Shown one piece after another: positions 35,234-42,620 of a DNA stretch of 64,000 nt (the first letter of the stretch is position 1; the number at the start of each line of letters is the position of its first letter). Under the pieces are notes generated by a model, which saw nothing but the letters and a program-made list of their open reading frames with translations, searched no databases and was not told the DNA's origin. This DNA is from an uncultured Hyphomonadaceae bacterium (GTDB lineage Bacteria; Pseudomonadota; Alphaproteobacteria; Caulobacterales; Maricaulaceae). The position numbers were made by a program, and so were the translations under genes. Location: NCBI GenBank assembly GCA_913058335.1, contig CAJXPX010000002.1, forward strand, positions 1-64,000, read 5' to 3'.

Positions 35234-35269
35234 AAAAAACCGTGCCTTTTTGTGTCAATTCCTAAAAAT

Positions 35270-35277
35270 ATGGTTAA
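35270..35277 (-). promoter_or_regulatory. Candidate CtrA half-site
   Basis: ATGGTTAA (reverse complement TTAACCAT), followed by CGAAAGG, about 78 bases upstream of the PAS gene start. Matches the Caulobacter CtrA half-site; unproven. Confidence 0.28.
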
Positions 35278-35354
35278 CGAAAGGTTGCCGCCGGGACTCG
35301 CTTTTTCAATAAAGACTAACGGAGCAGAATAAGGGCTGCTTTTGGGAGGGTTTC

Positions 35355-35858
35355 GTGATTAAGGGCAATGCATTGCGCCATCAAATGGTGCTTCCTCAGC
35401 AACAGAAAGTTTATGATTACTGGCGCTCGAAATGTGTCGGAGGTCAGTTGCCATCCCGTCATGACATAGAGCCTTACGAAATTGGCAAACAGCTCCCCAC
35501 AACAACCATTACTGAAGTGTGCGAGGGCGCAAAACGGTTTCGTATTCGCTTAGCCGGAACTGGTTTCTGGAACCTGTTTGATAGCGAAATTCAGGGCCGC
35601 CATATTGACGAATTACCACTGGGATGCCGCAAAGATTATTGGCAGCGCGTTCTGCGAAATGTGGTGCATAATAAACGCGCCTATGCCGGCGTCACCCGTC
35701 CGGGGACGCCTAACGGGTCGCATCTGGCGCAGTTTTGGATTCGGATGCCCTTATCTGAAAACGGCACTGACATAAACATGATCCTTGGTTATGATCATTT
35801 CGTGAAAATGGAACGGGCGGCTCAACCAGACTCCGATCAGGATAAAATTTACGCTTGA
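35355..35858 (+). CDS. PAS-domain protein (PAS_5 type)
   Basis: A 167-residue single-domain protein. The pattern YDYWRSKCVGGQLPSRHDIEPYEIGKQLPTTTITEV, then FRIRLAGTGFWNLFDSEIQGRHIDEL and a C-terminal MILGYDHFVKME, matches PAS_5 proteins, which are common in alphaproteobacteria as stand-alone sensors with unknown partners. It starts with GTG, with GGGAGGG upstream. It lies between mucR and the GTA locus. No output domain is present. Confidence 0.82.
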   Translation: MIKGNALRHQMVLPQQQKVYDYWRSKCVGGQLPSRHDIEPYEIGKQLPTTTITEVCEGAKRFRIRLAGTGFWNLFDSEIQGRHIDELPLGCRKDYWQRVLRNVVHNKRAYAGVTRPGTPNGSHLAQFWIRMPLSENGTDINMILGYDHFVKMERAAQPDSDQDKIYA

Positions 35859-35938
35859 TTTCAAAGACTTATAGACTCTTCTCCCGTCTATCCCACGCTT
35901 AGATGTTGACTTTTTGTTCTCTTTTATAGGAATATAAT
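35859..35938 (+). promoter_or_regulatory. Candidate promoter region of the gafY-like gene, with IHF-like site
   Basis: A perfect TATAAT lies at 35933-35938, about 53 bases before the start codon. TTGACT at 35906-35911 is 21 bases upstream of it, too far for a standard spacer, as expected if an activator is required. TTTCAAAGACTTA at 35859-35871 matches the IHF consensus with one mismatch. IHF and GafY co-activate the GTA promoter in Caulobacter. Weak evidence. Confidence 0.3.
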
Positions 35939-35991
35939 CCTCACTTATGATTTTCGGGCTATACTGCCTTCTGTCATGACCGGAGGATTAT

Positions 35992-36351
35992 ATGAGACGT
36001 CAGCCCCACCCCAGAATCATTGCCCGCCAGACCCATCAGGCCGGACTCGTCATTGCGGCGGTTGCGCTTGAATTCGGGCTCACAGAACCGGATTTAATTG
36101 ATCCCCCTCGAGCCACCTCGCATTTACGGTTTGCCCGTCAGATTGCGATGTATCTTATCAATACGGTGTATGAACTCAATCCGAGCCACATCGCCCGTAT
36201 CTTTACAAAAGACAGATCGACCGTAACCCATGCGTTCAAAGTCATTGAGGAATGCCGGGAAGATCCGGTTCTGGATCTAAAGATTATTCATTTGGAAAAT
36301 TTTCTGAGGCAGGCCCCAAAAACCGTGCCTCTTAAGGCGGAGGCCGCATAG
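35992..36351 (+). CDS. DnaA-domain-IV-like HTH protein, GafY-like GTA activator
   Basis: A 119-residue protein. Residues about 45-100 match the DNA-binding domain IV of DnaA: ARQIAMYLINTVYELNPSHIARIF and then the DRSTVTHAFKVIEE signature (74-87). It has no AAA+ ATPase part, so it is not an initiator. In Rhodobacter the GTA activator GafA begins with such a domain. In Caulobacter the equivalent is the separate protein GafY, which works with GafZ and IHF. GGAGGA precedes the ATG. The DUF6456 gene starts at the very next base after the stop, and the GTA cluster follows, which strongly supports the GafY assignment by context. Confidence 0.8.
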   Translation: MRRQPHPRIIARQTHQAGLVIAAVALEFGLTEPDLIDPPRATSHLRFARQIAMYLINTVYELNPSHIARIFTKDRSTVTHAFKVIEECREDPVLDLKIIHLENFLRQAPKTVPLKAEAA

Positions 36352-37179
36352 ATGTTAAGTCCGCACCAAGTCCAAATCCTGCGCCGGCTGATTCACCACA
36401 AGGCGGTTATCTGTGTGAACACAGGCTGTGACGCCATGCCGGCCAAACCTTTGGGCGATAAGCGTAAACGCCCACATTTTTGGGTTCCCGTTAAAGACGT
36501 TCAGGCCTTAGAGTCTTACGGCGCGCTGGAACTTCATAAGGACGGCTACCGCGTCGCGAAATCGGCAGAACGGCGTCTGAAACATGGCCGCGAGGGCACT
36601 GCTGAAAATCAACATTATAGTTTGGAGGAACGGGATGTTTATGTTCACGGCGGGGTAAAGCGTAAGGCCTCGGTCAATACCCGTCTCACCGCGCTTGACC
36701 GTCTGGCCCGCCGAACGGATTATGACGGACGCCCATTACTGGACGCGCCATTGGTTGAGGCGGGGGAGCGCATTACCCGCGATTATCACGCCTCGGGCCA
36801 CGGCCTAACTGCGACGCAGCGTTATGACACCGCCGGCGTAGAAGAGGGCGGCCACGGCAATAGCGCGGAGGATCAATTCATCCGCGCCGCAGACGCCAAA
36901 GCCCGGGTCCAAGATGCGCGCGAAGCAATGGGGACGGGTCTCGACGTGGCGGTCATTGCCGTCTGCTGTCTGGATCAGTCCCTAGAGTCCGTCGAACGTG
37001 CAGAGCGATGGGCCAGTGGCAGCGGTTTAACTGTCCTAAAGCTCGGCCTTCAAAAACTTTCTGCCCATTACGGAACGGTCGCGGGCGTCAAGCGCGGCTC
37101 TGACCCTCTCCCATATCCTTATTCCTATGCTGAAGGTAACACCCATGACTCACCCAAAAAATATGCCGGAAGAAAATGA
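36352..37179 (+). CDS. DUF6456 protein, GafZ-like anti-terminator
   Basis: A 275-residue protein. An N-terminal region with a winged-helix look (about 1-75) is followed by a DUF6456 domain (about 105-240): LTALDRLARRTDYDGRPLLDAPLVEAGERITRDYH, then ARVQDAREAMGTGLDVAVIAVCCLDQSLESVERAERW and LTVLKLGLQKLSAHYG. From memory, Caulobacter GafZ is of this kind and acts as an anti-termination factor with RNA polymerase and Nus proteins. It abuts the GafY-like gene with no gap and overlaps the next gene region, so it is read with the GTA cluster. Two sequences resembling strong terminators inside the cluster would need such a factor. Confidence 0.75.
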   Translation: MLSPHQVQILRRLIHHKAVICVNTGCDAMPAKPLGDKRKRPHFWVPVKDVQALESYGALELHKDGYRVAKSAERRLKHGREGTAENQHYSLEERDVYVHGGVKRKASVNTRLTALDRLARRTDYDGRPLLDAPLVEAGERITRDYHASGHGLTATQRYDTAGVEEGGHGNSAEDQFIRAADAKARVQDAREAMGTGLDVAVIAVCCLDQSLESVERAERWASGSGLTVLKLGLQKLSAHYGTVAGVKRGSDPLPYPYSYAEGNTHDSPKKYAGRK

Positions 37180-37549
37180 CGCGCTCTTATTTGACGCGGA
37201 GGCTCCGCAAGTCGCAATTTTGCGATTGCTGGAGGAAATGAGCCTCGTGGCCGAGAAAACGCATGAGGAGGGGGAAGCCTCCGGCTCTGCGCGTCAGACG
37301 GCTGAAACCCTGGATAAAATTGCCCGGTCTATGAGCAGTACGCTGAAGTGCCTGTCTGACCTGCAAGCCCAAAATGACCGCATTCGAAAAGCGGACTCAG
37401 AGAAGAAGTTCACACGTTATGAAGACCTTCCCCCGCCTCGTCCCGAAGACCGAAAACGCTTCTTGGAACGGCTCGATCATCTCGTCGCTGAGATTGAACC
37501 TCTCTCCGACGAAGCTGCTGCTGCTCGTCTGGAGTCTCTCCGGAAATGA
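37145..37549 (+). CDS. GTA small terminase-like protein (gp1)
   Basis: About 134 residues from the ATG at 37145 (GAAGG about 10 bases upstream; an earlier ATG at 37127 lies inside the GafZ-like gene without a Shine-Dalgarno). Mostly helical, with a predicted coiled region around 28-78 (ILRLLEEMSLVAEK, ETLDKIARSMSSTLKCLSDLQ). Position before TerL and size match RcGTA gp1, the small terminase that has lost site-specific packaging. Sequence recognition alone is modest, so the call rests mainly on synteny. Confidence 0.65.
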   Translation: MTHPKNMPEENDALLFDAEAPQVAILRLLEEMSLVAEKTHEEGEASGSARQTAETLDKIARSMSSTLKCLSDLQAQNDRIRKADSEKKFTRYEDLPPPRPEDRKRFLERLDHLVAEIEPLSDEAAAARLESLRK

Positions 37550-38768
37550 TCCGTATCAGTTTTTTAAAAACTGGGAGATCTGGCAGCGAGACGATCAACG
37601 AAACGAGACGGACTGGCTGATTTGGCTTTTGCTTGGCGGCCGCGGCTGCGGCAAAACCCGTACCGGGGCCGAATGGGTGCGCCGCAAAGTTTTAGAGACA
37701 GGCCGGATTGCTTTGGTTGCCCCGACACTGGCTGATGCCCGCGAGGTTATGCTCGACGGAGAAAGCGGCCTTCTCAATATCGGATATCCTCTCGAACGTC
37801 CGGTTTACTCCCCGTCCCGCCGGCGTCTCGACTGGTCCAATGGCGCGGTCGGATATTTATTCTCCGCCGAAGATCCGGACAGCCTGCGCGGCCCGCAATT
37901 CGGCGCGGCTTGGGCGGATGAGTTCTGCGCCTGGAGCTATCCCGAAGACACTCTTTCAAATCTGCGGTTTGGTCTGCGGGTGGGGAGGCGTCCTCAATTA
38001 GTGATAACAACGACGCCCAAACCTATCCCCGCGCTCAAATCTTTAATGTCGGCCTCCGGACTGGCAGTCAGCCGGGCTCGAACCGGCTCAAATGCGGCAA
38101 ATCTGTCTCCGGCTTTTCTTTCCGCGATGGAGGACAGCTATGGGGGCACTCGCCTGGGCAGGCAGGAATTGGAAGGCGAGATATTATTTGATCAGGACGG
38201 AGCGCTGTGGTCGCAAAATATTTTCGAGATGTGCCGGCTTAACGGGCCGATTCCGCCGCTGGACAGGATTATAGTCGCGATTGACCCGCCCGTGACGTCC
38301 GGCGATCGGTCGGATCAGTGCGGCCTGATTGTGGCGGGCGTCCAAGGCGAAGGATCAACGGCGCGGGCCTATGTTCTGCATGACGGCACCGTTCAGGGAC
38401 TTTCTCCAAAGGACTGGGCCAAAGCCGCCATTTCACTCTATTGTGTGTGGGAGGCGGACTCTCTTTTGGTCGAGGTCAATCAGGGCGGGGATATGGTGAA
38501 AACAATTTTGCACACGATTGACCCAAATGTCCCTATCAAAACCGTCTTTGCCAGAAAAAGCAAAGTCGGACGGGCCGAACCTGTGGCGCTGCTTTATGAG
38601 CAAGGCCGAGTCTTTCATGCCGGACGGTTTGATGCGCTGGAGGCTGAATTGCGACAAATGGGAACGGCTGGCCGCCGGAAAAGCCCTGACCGGGCTGACG
38701 CACTCGTCTGGGCTCTGACCCATTTATTAATCCCTAATAGGGCAAACCCTATCATACGTCGGCTTTGA
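37419..38768 (+). CDS. GTA large terminase (gp2)
   Basis: About 449 residues from the ATG at 37419. Walker A GGRGCGKT (about 73-80) and Walker B WADE (about 165-168) mark the packaging ATPase, followed by a TTTPKP coupling segment. The nuclease domain begins IIVAIDPPVTSGDRSDQCG and closes with SPDRADALVWAL, giving the acidic metal-binding residues. It packages random host DNA into GTA heads. The start is uncertain: 37419 overlaps gp1 by 131 bases with a weak Shine-Dalgarno, while an in-frame TTG at 37494 would shorten the overlap but has none. The conserved ATPase begins after either start. Confidence 0.93.
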   Translation: MKTFPRLVPKTENASWNGSIISSLRLNLSPTKLLLLVWSLSGNDPYQFFKNWEIWQRDDQRNETDWLIWLLLGGRGCGKTRTGAEWVRRKVLETGRIALVAPTLADAREVMLDGESGLLNIGYPLERPVYSPSRRRLDWSNGAVGYLFSAEDPDSLRGPQFGAAWADEFCAWSYPEDTLSNLRFGLRVGRRPQLVITTTPKPIPALKSLMSASGLAVSRARTGSNAANLSPAFLSAMEDSYGGTRLGRQELEGEILFDQDGALWSQNIFEMCRLNGPIPPLDRIIVAIDPPVTSGDRSDQCGLIVAGVQGEGSTARAYVLHDGTVQGLSPKDWAKAAISLYCVWEADSLLVEVNQGGDMVKTILHTIDPNVPIKTVFARKSKVGRAEPVALLYEQGRVFHAGRFDALEAELRQMGTAGRRKSPDRADALVWALTHLLIPNRANPIIRRL

Positions 38769-38778
38769 GACTGATTTT

Positions 38779-38866
38779 ACTCACTATTTTTGCATAATCC
38801 TAGATTTTTAAAGTCTCCTTAACCCTACGCCTTCACAGTTAGGGCCAAATTAACTCTCTATTTTTG
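38779..38866 (+). repeat. Direct repeats in the gp2/TPR intergenic region
   Basis: ACTCACTATTTTTG (38779-38792) and ACTCTCTATTTTTG (38853-38866) agree at 13 of 14 positions and are 74 bases apart. The second ends 20 bases before the inserted gene at 38886. They may be regulator sites or a trace of insertion. Confidence 0.45.
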
Positions 38867-38885
38867 AGGGCTGTGGGGACTAAAA

Positions 38886-39323
38886 ATGGTCAAGAATGCA
38901 ATACCGAATCTAAAAGAAAGCTTGGAAGCAAAGCTCGAGCGAACGACCTCTCAACTTGGCGAGCTGAACAGGGAATTAGCGGCGCAGATGATTAAACTTG
39001 CGGCGCAAACCAATGATACGACCCCGTTAATTCAGGCGGTTGAGGCCCTGAATAAAGCCAAGACATATTATAAAATTGATACGGCCCCGAAAGAGGCGCT
39101 GATTGTGCAATGCGCTCTCGCGGATACTTTGTTGAAACTTGGCCAGAAAAACTGTGACCGTGCGGCGCTGGAAACCTCCCTCGTCGCCTATCGCCGGGCT
39201 ATCACCTTGGCCTCGCTTGTCGGTGACGAGATTCGTCGTCAGGACTTAAAGGTCAATTATAAGCTGGCCCAGACCCTGACCGGCCGTCATAAAAAAACTC
39301 CGTCCCTGTTTAAGGTTGCGTAA
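38886..39323 (+). CDS. Unassigned TPR-like helical protein inside the GTA cluster
   Basis: A 145-residue soluble protein that I do not recognise. The N-terminus (about 8-40) is a likely coiled coil (LEAKLERTTSQLGELNRELAAQMIKLA). The rest looks like two or three TPR-like helical pairs (ALNKAKTYYKIDTAPKEALIVQCALADTLLKLGQ, LETSLVAYRRAITLASLVG). It sits between the large terminase and the portal gene, where RcGTA has no gene. It has its own 117-base leader and a 131-base structured gap behind it, unlike its tightly packed neighbours. It could be a regulatory or assembly factor, or a later insertion. Confidence 0.65.
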   Translation: MVKNAIPNLKESLEAKLERTTSQLGELNRELAAQMIKLAAQTNDTTPLIQAVEALNKAKTYYKIDTAPKEALIVQCALADTLLKLGQKNCDRAALETSLVAYRRAITLASLVGDEIRRQDLKVNYKLAQTLTGRHKKTPSLFKVA

Positions 39324-39333
39324 AACCTAACAG

Positions 39334-39349
39334 TTTCAAAGCTTTGAAA
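39334..39349. promoter_or_regulatory. Perfect 16-bp palindrome before the portal gene
   Basis: TTTCAAAGCTTTGAAA is a perfect palindrome starting 11 bases after the TPR-like gene. Two hairpins follow in the same leader: TCCGC-AGTTA-GCGGA (39368-39382) and GTGCGT/ACGCAC (39414-39433). The palindrome could be an operator; the hairpins suggest structured leader RNA. Confidence 0.45.
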
Positions 39350-39454
39350 GCAATTTACAGAGAATGATCCGCAGTTAGCGGAATGGGGGTATAAACACCT
39401 TATCGCCGGAATTGTGCGTTGCGCCTCACGCACCGCCCGAAAGGATAAGCCCCT

Positions 39455-40630
39455 ATGTTTGATTTTCTAAAGCCCGCTGCAGGCCGCAGCGGGTTTTTTA
39501 CTGCGCCGCCTTCTCATACGCCTGAAACCAAAGAGGCACAGCCTCTTATCGCCCTGCAACTGGCCTCCGGGGCGCATTGGACGCCGCGTAATTTCTCGAG
39601 TCTCTGCCGAGAAGGCTTTGCCCGTAACCCTATTGTTTATCGCTGTGTGCGCCTGATTGCAGAAGCCGCCGCAAGCGTTCCGTTTTCTGTTCAGGGCGAA
39701 GAAAGCGCGTCCGAGTTTTTAACCCGCTCGCCGCTTCTGTCGAGTTCAACGGAAACCCTCGAATCCTTTTACGGTTATTTGCAACTCTCCGGGGAGGCGT
39801 TCCTTGAAGCCCGAATGATCAGCGGCACCCCCTCTTTTCTGTTTGCGCTTAACCCAGAAGAGGTCTCGCCGCTTCAAACCCGAACAGGCGCTCAGACGGC
39901 TTGGGATGTTGAAACCAATGACGGCGCAAAACGCCGTCTCCACCTTGACCTCGCAACAGGCCGATCCCCTCTTTTGGCGATGCACCTTTTCAGCCCGCAA
40001 GACAATGTCTCGCCTTTGCAAGCAGCGGCGCAGGCCGTGGATTTACACAATGAGGGCGGGCGTTGGGCCAAAGCGCTTTTAGAAAATTCCGCCCGCCCCA
40101 GCGGCGCGCTCATCTATAAGGGAGCAAGCGGGTCTGATCATTTAACCGAAGACCAATTCGGGCGTTTGAAATCCGAACTTGAATCCGGCCATGCCGGGGC
40201 GCGCCATGCCGGGCGTCCTTTGATCTTGGAGGGCGGTCTTGATTGGAAATCCATGAGCCTGTCGCCGACGGATATGGATTTTATTCAAGCGCGGCGTGAA
40301 GCCGCTCGTGAAATTGCTTTGGCTTTTGGAGTGCCGCCCCTATTGCTTGGCCTGCCGGGGGATAATACTTACGCCAATTACCGAGAAGCCAATCAGGCGT
40401 TTTGGCGGCAAACGATTATTCCGCTCGTCCGCAAAACCTCTGACGGCTTGCAAAGTTGGCTCCGTCCCTGGTTTGGCGATGACCTGCTCATTTCACCGGA
40501 TCTCGAAAAAGTGCCGGCCTTATCCGAAGATCGCAACACCCTTTGGCAAAGACTGACCACTGCTGATTTCCTGTCTGATGCCGAGAAACGCGCGCTCGCC
40601 GGACTAACGCCGGACGGAGGCAAGATATGA
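39455..40630 (+). CDS. GTA portal protein (gp3, HK97 family)
   Basis: A 391-residue HK97-type portal. The conserved core includes NPIVYRCVRLIAEAAASVPF, the PLQAAAQAVDLHNEGGRWAKALLENSARPSGALIY region and the C-terminal FGVPPLLLGLPGDNTYANYREANQAFWRQTI. It forms the dodecameric DNA gate at one head vertex. AAGGAT precedes the ATG. Codons about 7-15 contain a sequence that reads as a textbook intrinsic terminator. It overlaps the next gene by 4 bases. Confidence 0.95.
   Translation: MFDFLKPAAGRSGFFTAPPSHTPETKEAQPLIALQLASGAHWTPRNFSSLCREGFARNPIVYRCVRLIAEAAASVPFSVQGEESASEFLTRSPLLSSSTETLESFYGYLQLSGEAFLEARMISGTPSFLFALNPEEVSPLQTRTGAQTAWDVETNDGAKRRLHLDLATGRSPLLAMHLFSPQDNVSPLQAAAQAVDLHNEGGRWAKALLENSARPSGALIYKGASGSDHLTEDQFGRLKSELESGHAGARHAGRPLILEGGLDWKSMSLSPTDMDFIQARREAAREIALAFGVPPLLLGLPGDNTYANYREANQAFWRQTIIPLVRKTSDGLQSWLRPWFGDDLLISPDLEKVPALSEDRNTLWQRLTTADFLSDAEKRALAGLTPDGGKI
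39473..39499 (+). terminator. Intragenic terminator-like hairpin at the start of the portal gene
   Basis: CCCGCTGC (39473-39480) pairs perfectly with GCAGCGGG (39486-39493) around AGGCC, followed by six T (39494-39499). This lies 18 bases after the portal start codon, in frame, so it is both coding sequence and a canonical terminator. A GafZ-like anti-terminator encoded upstream would explain read-through. Confidence 0.75.
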
Positions 40631-40911
40631 GTAAGGATTTGAGCCAACAGGACAACAAACCCTATTCTTTTAACCGTACGGTTACGCTCGGCATGTTGAT
40701 TACCCTGTCTATTCAGACTGCGAGCGGCCTTATCTGGGCAGGCGGCGCCAATGCGCGTCTCGAAGCGGTGGAGACACAACTTGTTCTGCGGCAGCCCTCT
40801 TTAGAACGTCTTGCTCTGCTCGAAGGGCAAATGGATATGATCCGCCAGAGCCTGACCCGTATTGAACGGCAAGTCACGCTCAATGCGATTGAAGCGGAGC
40901 GAACAAAATGA
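40627..40911 (+). CDS. GTA gp3.5-like small membrane-segment protein
   Basis: A 94-residue protein with one hydrophobic segment (about 18-38, TVTLGMLITLSIQTASGLIWAGG), followed by a short coiled coil (EGQMDMIRQSLTRIERQVTLN). It overlaps both the portal and the protease gene by 4 bases. Size, topology and position fit the small ORF between portal and protease in alphaproteobacterial GTAs. The role is unknown; the coiled coil after the helix recalls phage proteins of holin/spanin type, but that is speculation. Confidence 0.7.
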   Translation: MSKDLSQQDNKPYSFNRTVTLGMLITLSIQTASGLIWAGGANARLEAVETQLVLRQPSLERLALLEGQMDMIRQSLTRIERQVTLNAIEAERTK

Positions 40912-41375
40912 GCGCTTCCTTGCGAATTAGCGGCTATGCCAGCCTGTTCAACCAGACAGATTTATCCGGAGACAAAGTAGGACGGGGCGCTTTTTCGGCG
41001 TCTATTCTCTCTCTGACTGAGGGACGGCTCCCCATGTTGTTTGGCCATGAAACGGCCTCTCCCATCGGGGTCTGGGACCGCTTGGCCGAGGACCAAAATG
41101 GGCTTTTTGTTTCGGGCCGTCTCATTGGCGGCACAACGCAGACAGACCGGATGGTGAAACTGGTCCGTGAAGGGGCCGTCTCCGGTTTGTCTATCGGCTA
41201 CCGCGTGAGGCGATCGGTGAAAACCGAAGCCGGACGTCTGCTGACAGAATTGGATTTATGGGAAGTCTCGGTCGTGGCTTTTCCCATGCTCCGCTCCGCG
41301 CGGATCATCCAAATTGACGATCTTTTTCCCTCACTCCCAACCTTGTCAGAAAAAGGAAACATGGCTTATGCCTGA
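40908..41375 (+). CDS. GTA prohead protease (gp4, HK97 family)
   Basis: A 155-residue serine protease of the herpesvirus-assemblin-like fold. Characteristic segments are ISGYASLFNQTDLSGDKVGRGAF at the N-terminus, MLFGHETASPIGVWD carrying the catalytic His, and VSGLSIGYRV carrying the nucleophilic Ser, followed by LTELDLWEVSVVAFPML. It trims the capsid scaffold during head maturation. It overlaps the capsid gene start by 8 bases. Confidence 0.93.
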   Translation: MSASLRISGYASLFNQTDLSGDKVGRGAFSASILSLTEGRLPMLFGHETASPIGVWDRLAEDQNGLFVSGRLIGGTTQTDRMVKLVREGAVSGLSIGYRVRRSVKTEAGRLLTELDLWEVSVVAFPMLRSARIIQIDDLFPSLPTLSEKGNMAYA

Positions 41376-42558
41376 CTTAGAAACTAAAGACTTGAAAGCA
41401 GATTTCGCCAAGACGTTCTCGGCGTTTAAAGATGCCAATGACGCGCGGTTAAAAGCGCTGGAAACCAAAAACTCGGACGTCTTGCTTGATGAGAAAGTCT
41501 CGCGTCTGAACGCGGCGCTCGATGCACAATCCAAACAGATCGACAATCTGTCCGTCAGCCTTTCAACACCTTTGAACGGAGGACGGGCCCATACCGAAGC
41601 GAAATCGGCTTGGTCCTCTTTTATTCGCACAGGCGATGCAGGGGCGCTTACTTCCCTCGAAGGGAAGTCTTTGTCCAGTACGGACGGCGAGGGAGGCTAT
41701 ATCGCCCCGCCCGAAACTGAAAGCCGGATAGATCGGGCGCTGACGGAAAGTTCTCCGTTCCGCTCTATCGCAACGGTGCGCCGGATCGGCGCGGGCCTGT
41801 TCAAAAAACCTGTCTCCTCGTCGGGCGCCGCCTCAGGCTGGGCCGGAGAAACCGACGCCCGAATTGAAACGCAAGCGCCGCAACTTGAATTGCTCGATTT
41901 CCCGGCCGGAGAGCTTTACGCCATGCCCGCCGCAACTCAGGCTTTACTGGATGACGGTGTTGCCGATGTGGATCAATGGCTGGCGGATGAGGTGCGGGAC
42001 GTTTTTGCGGCGCAGGAAACCGCCGCTTTCGTCAACGGAGACGGAACGAATAAACCCCGGGGTCTTCTTGATTATACACAGGCGGCGAATGGCTCGCAGA
42101 GCTTTGGAGAGATTGGCATTGTCAGCACCGGCACCGCCGGGGCATTTGATGCGGCGACGCCAGTGGATGCGTTGTTGGATTTGATTTACGCGGGGAAAAG
42201 CCGCTACCGCGCGGGGTCCAGCTTTGTCATGAACCGCCGAACGGTCAATGATATTCGTAAATTCAAAGATGCGGACGGAAATTATATCTGGCAACCGGCG
42301 GCTAAAGCCGGACAGCCTTCGACATTGCTTGGCTATCCTTTGGTCGAAGCCGAAGACATGCCGGATGTCGCCAGCGGAGACGCTGCTATTGCGTTCGGGG
42401 ATTTTCGCCGCGGCTATTTGATTGTGGATCGCCAAGGCGTCCGCGTTTTGCGCGATCCCTATTCTGCCAAACCTTATGTGCTGTTTTATACTACCAAACG
42501 CGTCGGCGGCGGGGTTCAGGATTTCGACGCGATCAAGCTGCTGAAAGCAGCGGTTTAA
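41368..42558 (+). CDS. GTA major capsid protein (gp5, HK97 fold)
   Basis: About 396 residues from the ATG at 41368; an in-frame start at 41314 lies inside the protease gene. The first about 80 residues are the helical scaffold (delta) domain that gp4 removes. The mature part shows the HK97 capsid pattern: STDGEGGYIAPPETESRIDRAL, ESSPFRSIATVRRI, FVNGDGTNKPRGLLDY and RAGSSFVMNRRTVNDIRKFKDADGNYIW. It builds the GTA head shell. It is followed by a 112-base gap with a strong terminator-like hairpin, the only sizeable gap between canonical GTA genes. Confidence 0.95.
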   Translation: MPDLETKDLKADFAKTFSAFKDANDARLKALETKNSDVLLDEKVSRLNAALDAQSKQIDNLSVSLSTPLNGGRAHTEAKSAWSSFIRTGDAGALTSLEGKSLSSTDGEGGYIAPPETESRIDRALTESSPFRSIATVRRIGAGLFKKPVSSSGAASGWAGETDARIETQAPQLELLDFPAGELYAMPAATQALLDDGVADVDQWLADEVRDVFAAQETAAFVNGDGTNKPRGLLDYTQAANGSQSFGEIGIVSTGTAGAFDAATPVDALLDLIYAGKSRYRAGSSFVMNRRTVNDIRKFKDADGNYIWQPAAKAGQPSTLLGYPLVEAEDMPDVASGDAAIAFGDFRRGYLIVDRQGVRVLRDPYSAKPYVLFYTTKRVGGGVQDFDAIKLLKAAV

Positions 42559-42620
42559 ATAAGGCAAGCTATCCCCTGTCAGCCCGCCTCAAGCGCGGAA
42601 TGACAATTTCTAATTTCCAC

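Noticed and set aside
35992-36351. Replication initiator DnaA or a fragment of it
   Set aside because: Only the domain IV-like HTH is present, the protein is complete at 119 residues with its own ribosome-binding site, and the context is the GTA locus.
42580-42603. Dispersed REP-like element after the capsid gene
   Set aside because: The imperfect palindrome has only a short partial match near 50730 and no full second copy in the window.
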